Below are positions 6,223 through 11,237 of a stretch of 11,237 nucleotides of DNA, one piece after another (position 1 is the first letter of the stretch; each line of letters starts with the position of its first letter). Below the pieces are notes generated by a model. That model saw nothing but the letters and a program-made list of their open reading frames with translations. It was not told the origin of the DNA and ran no database searches. Source of the stretch: Acidimicrobiales bacterium (lineage in GTDB: Bacteria > Actinomycetota > Acidimicrobiia > Acidimicrobiales > SZUA-35); NCBI GenBank assembly GCA_013003325.1, contig JABDJU010000353.1:1-11237 (forward strand), read 5' to 3'. The position numbers were made by a program, and so were the translations under genes.

Positions 6223-7320
6223 TCAGCGCACCACTCGTGCGCTCTTGGCGCCGACGGCCCGAAGCACTTCGGCCTCGGTCACCATCGACGTGTCTCCCGG
6301 CGTGCTCATCGTCAGCGCGCCGTGGGTCGCCCCGATCTCGACCGCCTCCTCGGGCGATTTGTCTTGGAGGAAGCTCCAGATCATCCCGGTCGCAAACCCG
6401 TCACCGCCGCCGACCCGGTCGTAGATCTCCAGGTTCTCGCGCATGCGAGCCTCGTAGAACTCGCCTGCGGTGTAGAGCACCGCGCCCCAGTCGTTGAACC
6501 CGGCGGTCCTAGCATTTCGAAGCGTAGTGGCGACGACGGCGAAGTTCGGAAACGCCTCGATGACATCGGAGATCATCGCTTTGAAGTTCGACGGATCGAT
6601 CTTGGAGATGTCTTGGTCGAGGTCCTCGACTTCGAAGCCCAGGGCTGCGCTGAAGTCTTCCTCGTTGCCGATCATTACGTCGACATATGCGGCCAAGCGC
6701 CGGTTCACCTCAACCGCCGCCGGCTGACCTCCATGGGGCTGCCAGAGCGATGCTCGGTAGTTGAGGTCATAGGAGATGATCGTGCCCGCGGCCTTGGCGG
6801 CCTGCATTGCCTCGAGAGCGACCTCGGCTGTGGTCTCGGACAGCGCAGCAAAGATCCCGCCGGTGTGCATCCACCGAACCCCTTCGACCTCGAAGATCCG
6901 ATGCCAGTCGATGTCGCCTGGAACCAACTGGGAGACCGCTGTGTTGGCGCGGTCGGACACTCCTAGCGCGGCACGAGGTCCGTAGCCCTTCTCGGTGAAG
7001 TTTAGGCCTACCCGTGCAGAGCGCCCGATGCCGTCGTGAGGAACCCACTTCACATGCCGGAGGTCCACCCCGCCGGTCATCATCAGATCCTCGACGAGAT
7101 GACCGACCTCGTTGTCGACGAGCGCGGTCACGATGGCCGTGCGCTTGCCAAAAACCTTGCGCAATGCCCTTGAGACGTTGTATTCGCCGCCCCCTTCGCG
7201 TGCGGTGAACGTGCGGGCGGTGCGCACCCGACCGAAGCCAGGGTCGAGACGCAACATGACCTCGCCAAGGCTCAGGCAATCCCACCGGCAGTCGTCGGCT
7301 GATTTGATCGAGAGACTCAT
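6223..7320 (-). CDS. PfkB-family sugar kinase, probably 2-keto-3-deoxygluconate kinase
   Basis: 365 residues from the ATG at 7320, which has AAAGGG 8 bases upstream; longer readings run back into the aldolase gene. PfkB features are GGGEYNVSRAL (43-53, sugar-binding region), DLNYRASLW (185-193, a stretch common in KDG kinases), GNEEDF (218-223) and the catalytic GGGDGFATG (304-312) with D307 as the base; the usual GAGD reads GGGD here. KDG kinase phosphorylates 2-keto-3-deoxygluconate with ATP to KDPG, which the product of the adjoining gene would split. The stop of the aldolase gene lies 13 bases upstream, so the two are surely co-transcribed. KDG kinase is the best guess, but other keto-deoxy sugar acids or ketoses cannot be excluded. 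Last gene of its operon. Confidence 0.82.
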   Translation of the reverse strand: MSLSIKSADDCRWDCLSLGEVMLRLDPGFGRVRTARTFTAREGGGEYNVSRALRKVFGKRTAIVTALVDNEVGHLVEDLMMTGGVDLRHVKWVPHDGIGRSARVGLNFTEKGYGPRAALGVSDRANTAVSQLVPGDIDWHRIFEVEGVRWMHTGGIFAALSETTAEVALEAMQAAKAAGTIISYDLNYRASLWQPHGGQPAAVEVNRRLAAYVDVMIGNEEDFSAALGFEVEDLDQDISKIDPSNFKAMISDVIEAFPNFAVVATTLRNARTAGFNDWGAVLYTAGEFYEARMRENLEIYDRVGGGDGFATGMIWSFLQDKSPEEAVEIGATHGALTMSTPGDTSMVTEAEVLRAVGAKSARVVR

Positions 7321-7333
7321 GAGACGTTCCCTT

Positions 7334-8014
7334 TCAGTCGGCCGTGCCACGCGCCGCGGCGACAGCAGCGACGGCGTCGGCGACCGACGACTCGAGGCCG
7401 GCCCAATCGCCGGAGGTGACCATTGCTGAGGGCAACAGCTTGGACCCAATACCCACCGCCGCGGCACCCGCACCGTACCAGGCGCCAAGGGACGCTTCGG
7501 TCGGCTCGACGCCACCGGTTGGGATGGCCTGGACCCATGGGCAGGGCGCCCGAAGGGCCTTGAGGAAAGCGGGTCCTCCGAGCTGGCCGGCCGGGAACAG
7601 CTTGACGATGTCGCAGCCCGCCTCGTAGGCCCGCTGTACTTCGGTCACGGTTCCACAACCGGGCACGTAGGGGATGTTCCGTCGGTTGCACACGGTCGCC
7701 ACCTCAGCTGAGAACGAGGGGGCGAACACGAAGTTGGCGCCGAGGTCGATGGCGTGGGCCGCCGTTCCCGGATCGACGATTGAGCCGACGCCGAGCACCA
7801 GGCCGCGGTGGTTCATCGACGCCCATTGCAGAAGATGCTGGAACCGACCCATGGCACCGTCGCCCCGGTTGGTGAACTCCAGGGTGGACAGTCCGCCGGC
7901 GACGACGCGAGCGGCCACCTCGGTGCAGGTTGTCGGATCGGCATCGTGAAAGACCGGCACGATGCCGTCGTGACGGATCGTCTCGAGGACGCTTGCTTTC
8001 GAATGACTAGCCAT
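7334..8014 (-). CDS. KDPG/KHG aldolase family (Eda-like)
   Basis: 226 residues, close to the family norm of about 210. The class I aldolase lysine is K138 in DIVKLFPA and the catalytic glutamate is E46 in LEFTNRG. Other conserved points are FAPSF (97-101), the PYVPGCGT loop (115-122) and the phosphate-binding TGGVEP. Family members cleave 2-keto-3-deoxy-6-phosphogluconate to pyruvate and glyceraldehyde 3-phosphate, or split related 4-hydroxy-2-oxo acids. The kinase gene directly downstream favours KDPG or its epimer. The start is firm: GGAGG (8022-8026, complement) is 7 bases before the ATG. The 107-base gap to the fusion gene upstream is the longest inside this operon and contains a possible 36-codon reading frame. 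Confidence 0.87.
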   Translation of the reverse strand: MASHSKASVLETIRHDGIVPVFHDADPTTCTEVAARVVAGGLSTLEFTNRGDGAMGRFQHLLQWASMNHRGLVLGVGSIVDPGTAAHAIDLGANFVFAPSFSAEVATVCNRRNIPYVPGCGTVTEVQRAYEAGCDIVKLFPAGQLGGPAFLKALRAPCPWVQAIPTGGVEPTEASLGAWYGAGAAAVGIGSKLLPSAMVTSGDWAGLESSVADAVAAVAAARGTAD

Positions 8015-8117
8015 CGATGCGCCTCCATGCCGCCGTGCGGTCGGTGTTCGTCGACGGGAAGGTCTTCATGGTGTGGACGACTTCTTTCTGTGCGGAGCGG
8101 GAATCGCAGTCTGCCAT
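8007..8117 (-). CDS. Possible 36-residue small ORF between fusion and aldolase genes
   Basis: An ATG at 8117 opens a frame ending at the TAG at 8007-8009, which overlaps the aldolase start (ATGGCTAG). The 36-residue product begins MADCDSRSAQ and ends WRRIDG; it is hydrophilic and basic with no recognisable motif. It fills almost the whole gap after the fusion gene stop (8122). No ribosome binding site at normal distance is seen (AAAGG lies about 13 bases away). It may be a coupling leader, a remnant of a lost gene, or no gene at all. Confidence 0.22.
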   Translation of the reverse strand: MADCDSRSAQKEVVHTMKTFPSTNTDRTAAWRRIDG

Positions 8118-8121
8118 CGGG

Positions 8122-10590
8122 TCAGCCTTTCATGGCGATAGCGAGGGCGTCGGCGATCTGAGCGGCCTGAGCGGAGGTCATCGACAGGGGTATTCGCATG
8201 TCGATCAACGTTGCCAACACCTCGGCGGCCTTGGGTGCGGAATGCTCGGGGGCATAGCGCCAATGATCGAATCGGCTGGTGAAGCCGATCGGCTCCTTGG
8301 CACCGAACCATTTCAGCGAGACGCCGAGAGCTGCGGCGCGATCGACGAATGCGGCGACGTCTGGCGTGTCGACGTTGAACTGGATCGACGATCCGACGAA
8401 GTGTTCGCAGGGGTCACGCTCGGGAACCCGTATACCGACGATCCTGCGAAACAACTCAGCGAGTTGGGTATAGCGCTCGTTCCAGGCAACAGCCCGGGTT
8501 TCGAGCAACGGCAGCTGGGGGCGCACGAGTGCGGCGCCGAGCGCGCTCATACGCATGGAGAAGTTGGGGGTTGTGAGGCGGTGCCGTTCGAACACGTCGT
8601 TGGCCGGGCGGGCCCCGTGCTGTTCATACAGCATGTACGAACCCGAAAGCAGCGTGGCTTTGGCCGCAAGGTCTTCGTCGTCGCAGACGAGCAGTCCCCC
8701 TTCGCCGGAGTTCACGTGTTTGAACGTCTGGGTGCTGAAACAGCCGGCGAGCCCGAAGGTCCCCGTGGATCTGCCGTCCCAGGCGGCCCCCATCGTGTGG
8801 GCGCAGTCTTCGATCACGGTCACGCCGAGCTCGTCGCACACATGCATCACGTCGTCGAGATTCGGGACGTGGCCTCGCATGTACGACAACAACAACCAGC
8901 CTGCCCCGGTGACGGCGTGTTGACGGCGCAGGTCGTCGAGATCGATGTGGTAGTCGCCGGTGATATCAACAAAGACGGGCTCGGCCCCAGCATGGGCGAT
9001 CGCCCCCGGCACCGGCGCGAGGGTGAAGGCGTTCATGAGCACCTTGTCATCCCGCTCCACACCGGCCGCGATGAGCGCCGCCGCCAGCGCCGCACCGCAG
9101 CTGTTGAAAGCAACGCAGTATTCACGGCCGATGAGCTCGGCGAATTCGGCTTCGAGCAGCGCCACGTCCGCCTGATCAGCGCCGGCCTCGCCGTAGCGGA
9201 AGAGCTTTCCCGATAACAGCAGTTCGTCGACTCGGCCGATCGCAGCGGGAGGAAGCGGTTCCTGGCCGGTGAAGTCGATGTCCACCTTCTGGGGGTCGGC
9301 AGCACCGGCGTCGAGGCCGCTCGGTTCGGAGCGAAGATCGGCTGAACGGGCATGCCCCTCCATTCCCTCGTATCGGGAGAGTCGGGCGGCGAGTCGGCCT
9401 TGCCGCTCAGCAGCAGCCGGGGTGAGCTGCTGGTAGGTGAGCTGTTTGACGAACTTCAAGACGTTGAGCCCACCGGTGTACCGGGCGGCACGCCGTGTGG
9501 GCAGGATGTGATTGGGGCCGGCGCTCTTGTCACCGAAGGTTACGGTCGCTTCTTCACCGAGGAAGAGCGAGCCGTAGTTGCTGAGGCGCTGGTGCCACCA
9601 CGGGAGGTCGGCTGCCATCACCTGAAGGTGCTCGGGGGCGTAGTCGTCGCATACCTCGGCTGCTTCATCGCGAGATTCGGCAACGATGACCTCGCCGTGC
9701 TGCTCCCAGGCGGTCAGCGCCGACTGGCGGGCTTCGCCGGGAAGGTCGGCCGCCAGTTCAGGGACTCGTCGGGCCACGTCGGTGGCGAGTTCAACCGATG
9801 TGGCAACCAACCACACCGGCGAGTCGGGTCCGTGTTCGGCCTGGCCCACCAGATCGGTGGCGACACGGTGCGGGTCGGCGGTGGAGTCGGCCACGATCAT
9901 CGATTCGGTCGGGCCGGCGATCACGTCGATTCCGACCTCTCCGAAGAGCTGCCGCTTAGCTTCTGCGACATAGGAATTGCCGGGGCCGACGATGATGTCG
10001 GCCGGGCGGTCGGTGAAGAGCCCAAAGGCAAGGGAGGCGACCGCTTGCACCCCGCCGAGACCGAGGATGATGTCGGCCCCTGCGATATCGGCGGCAGCGA
10101 GGATCGCCGGATGCACACCGCCCCGGTCGGCGCGGGCCGGTGACGCGACCACGACGGTGTCGACGCCTGCGACCCTGGAGGTGGTGATGCTCATGAGCGC
10201 CGACGCGATGTGGGCGAACCGGCCCGCCGGCACGTAGCAGCCTGACACGTTCACCGGCACCAACCGGTGTCCAGCCCGCAGACCGGGGCTCACCTCGATT
10301 TCGAAGGGTCGTAGCGATGACCGCTGGGCGAGGGCGAACGTGCGGATGTGTCCGTGGGCCGTCTCGATGTCGTCGAGCAATGTCGGGGCAAGGGACCGCC
10401 TGGCCGCCTGCACGGCGTCCTGATCCACAACGATCGGACCATCCCAGCCGTCGAACTGGCGAGCGAGGGTCTTGGCCTCTTGCTCCCCGCCCTCTCGTAA
10501 AATGGCCAGCATCGCCCTCACCGCATCGGCGACCTCGGCGTCGTGCTCGGTCGCCGCATCCGACCGTCGCTTCAGGTACGAGATCGCCAT
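8122..10590 (-). CDS. Fusion of HisD-type dehydrogenase and DegT/DnrJ/EryC1-type aminotransferase
   Basis: 822 residues in one unbroken frame. Residues 1 to about 420 form a full histidinol-dehydrogenase-type domain: Q250 and H253 (GQAEHGPDS), D354 (GDKSAGPNH) and H413 (EGMEGHARS) match the zinc ligands of E. coli HisD, and E320-H321 (YAPEHL) the catalytic pair. HisD relatives oxidise an alcohol to an acid in two NAD steps; besides histidinol the family includes the dihydroxypropanesulfonate dehydrogenase HpsN. From about 433 a complete PLP aminotransferase follows: NSCGAAL (496-502), EDCAH (594-598, D595), and the PLP lysine K624 in QTFKHVNSGEGG. Both active sites look intact. The junction is only about 15 residues with no good internal start (Met410 lacks a usable ribosome binding site). 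The ATG has AGGAG 6 bases upstream, overlapping the decarboxylase stop region. No his genes are nearby, so a non-histidine role is more likely; the substrate is unknown. Confidence 0.85.
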   Translation of the reverse strand: MAISYLKRRSDAATEHDAEVADAVRAMLAILREGGEQEAKTLARQFDGWDGPIVVDQDAVQAARRSLAPTLLDDIETAHGHIRTFALAQRSSLRPFEIEVSPGLRAGHRLVPVNVSGCYVPAGRFAHIASALMSITTSRVAGVDTVVVASPARADRGGVHPAILAAADIAGADIILGLGGVQAVASLAFGLFTDRPADIIVGPGNSYVAEAKRQLFGEVGIDVIAGPTESMIVADSTADPHRVATDLVGQAEHGPDSPVWLVATSVELATDVARRVPELAADLPGEARQSALTAWEQHGEVIVAESRDEAAEVCDDYAPEHLQVMAADLPWWHQRLSNYGSLFLGEEATVTFGDKSAGPNHILPTRRAARYTGGLNVLKFVKQLTYQQLTPAAAERQGRLAARLSRYEGMEGHARSADLRSEPSGLDAGAADPQKVDIDFTGQEPLPPAAIGRVDELLLSGKLFRYGEAGADQADVALLEAEFAELIGREYCVAFNSCGAALAAALIAAGVERDDKVLMNAFTLAPVPGAIAHAGAEPVFVDITGDYHIDLDDLRRQHAVTGAGWLLLSYMRGHVPNLDDVMHVCDELGVTVIEDCAHTMGAAWDGRSTGTFGLAGCFSTQTFKHVNSGEGGLLVCDDEDLAAKATLLSGSYMLYEQHGARPANDVFERHRLTTPNFSMRMSALGAALVRPQLPLLETRAVAWNERYTQLAELFRRIVGIRVPERDPCEHFVGSSIQFNVDTPDVAAFVDRAAALGVSLKWFGAKEPIGFTSRFDHWRYAPEHSAPKAAEVLATLIDMRIPLSMTSAQAAQIADALAIAMKG

Positions 10591-10600
10591 CGTTTGCTCC

Positions 10601-11237
10601 TCACCCCTCGACCAGATCGTGGCCGTACTCCGAGACCCTGTCGAGCATGGCGTCGACGTCGTCTGTATCGACCTCGGGGTTCATGAAGAGCAGTCGGAAG
10701 GTGTTCAGGCCCCCGATGGGTTGAAAGCCAATCATGGCGGCGCCCTCGGTTTGCATGCGGGCCTTGATCCTCGGGGCCAGAGCATGGAGCTCGGCGTGTA
10801 CCTCAGGCGCCAGCTCGGCAATCGCCGCCGGTGACAGGTCGAGGGGCCGCAGGTGCGGCGGGACCCACCCGAATACGACGTTGCTGAAGGTGCCGGCGAC
10901 CCGTTGGAATTCGCCATCGGACGCGTCGATTCGTCGGGCAGCGTGCTCGGCCATGGCCACGGCATGGTCGATGCGGGTTGCGAAGCCGGAGTCGCCGTGA
11001 TGCTTCCACGCCAACCACAGCTTCAAGACATCGATGCGCCGGGCGCACTGGAACGTGCGGTCGCCCGAGTCGTACTCGGTATGGAGCTTGTCGGGCTGGA
11101 AGAGGTAGTCGGCTCGCAGGGCAAAGCACTCTTCCAAGCGCCCGGGCTCTCGGACCAGAAGTGCGGTGCATTGCTGGGTCATCCCCATCATCTTGTGCAG
11201 GTTCCACACGAACGAATCGGACCGGTCGACGCCGTCG
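10601..11237 (-). CDS. PLP-dependent decarboxylase of the GAD/cysteine-sulfinate type, 5' partial
   Basis: The frame is open to the right edge; the C-terminal 211 residues are visible, so roughly the first 300 of about 500 are missing. The PLP lysine stands in VWNLHKMMG (visible residue 15); most relatives read NPHK, so Leu in place of Pro is a small oddity. YLFQPDK, YDSGDRTFQC, DVLKLWLAWK and MIGFQP are close to animal-type glutamate, cysteine-sulfinate and aspartate decarboxylases (group II). These convert an acidic amino acid to an amine and CO2, for example to GABA, hypotaurine/taurine or beta-alanine. The substrate-selecting residues are not visible, so none of these can be chosen. The stop lies 10 bases before the HisD-DegT start, indicating one operon with it. 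Confidence 0.85.
   Translation of the reverse strand, partial: DGVDRSDSFVWNLHKMMGMTQQCTALLVREPGRLEECFALRADYLFQPDKLHTEYDSGDRTFQCARRIDVLKLWLAWKHHGDSGFATRIDHAVAMAEHAARRIDASDGEFQRVAGTFSNVVFGWVPPHLRPLDLSPAAIAELAPEVHAELHALAPRIKARMQTEGAAMIGFQPIGGLNTFRLLFMNPEVDTDDVDAMLDRVSEYGHDLVEG

Noticed and set aside
8017..9216. A 399-codon plus-strand open frame antisense to the aminotransferase half of the fusion
   Set aside because: Shadow of the real gene: no motif, and it lies wholly opposite a coding region with intact catalytic residues.
9294..9363. A separate start for the aminotransferase (Met410 of the fusion)
   Set aside because: The GAGGG before that ATG is almost touching it, too close to serve as a ribosome binding site, and no stop codon separates the two domains.
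8122..10590. Annotation of the fusion as the histidine biosynthesis enzyme HisD
   Set aside because: No other his gene is present, and the context is catabolic or special metabolism with a fused DegT-type aminotransferase. The histidinol activity cannot be excluded by residues alone, but it is not the best reading.

Overview
The window comes from a high-GC bacterium. The GC-rich third codon positions, strong GGAGG-type ribosome binding sites, many ATGA start/stop overlaps and a possible leaderless regulator promoter suggest an actinobacterium, perhaps a marine or soil Acidimicrobiia-like lineage. That placement is inference; there is no rRNA or tRNA here to fix it. I see no mobile element, CRISPR array, tRNA or rRNA, and coding density is very high.

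Layout, left to right. (1) Positions 2-1164, plus strand: the C-terminal part of a CopD-type copper membrane protein, joined by an ATGA overlap to a single-heme cytochrome c lipoprotein. (2) 1168-1956, minus: a six-helix membrane protein of unknown function, convergent with the cytochrome gene. (3) 2191-2550, plus: a small three-helix membrane protein of unknown function. (4) 2592-5628, minus: a three-gene operon in transcription order of a DmdA-like (GcvT-fold) demethylase, a divergent PanB-like protein and a Rieske oxygenase alpha subunit, every junction a 4-base ATGA overlap. (5) 5713-6177, plus: a divergent MarR regulator. The 84-base gap between it and the demethylase gene holds a perfect 7-4-7 inverted repeat, a likely operator. 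(6) 6223-11237, minus: a second operon in transcription order of a GAD/cysteine-sulfinate-type PLP decarboxylase (cut by the window edge), an 822-residue fusion of a HisD-type dehydrogenase with a DegT-type aminotransferase, a KDPG-aldolase-type protein and a KDG-kinase-type sugar kinase.

How the genes may work together (inference). The first operon looks like methyl-group catabolism: a folate-dependent demethylase, a Rieske oxygenase of the type that does O- or N-demethylation, and a PanB-fold protein that in its usual form consumes 5,10-methylene-folate. The PanB-like protein has lost two metal-site residues of E. coli PanB, so its reaction is probably not ketopantoate synthesis. The second operon would let an alcohol be oxidised, a carbonyl be aminated and an amino acid be decarboxylated, next to a kinase and aldolase that finish 2-keto-3-deoxy-acid breakdown. 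The HisD-DegT fusion is the most unusual single gene. A link to organosulfur compounds (DMSP demethylase-like, HpsN-like HisD homologue, cysteine-sulfinate-decarboxylase-like enzyme) is attractive but unproven.
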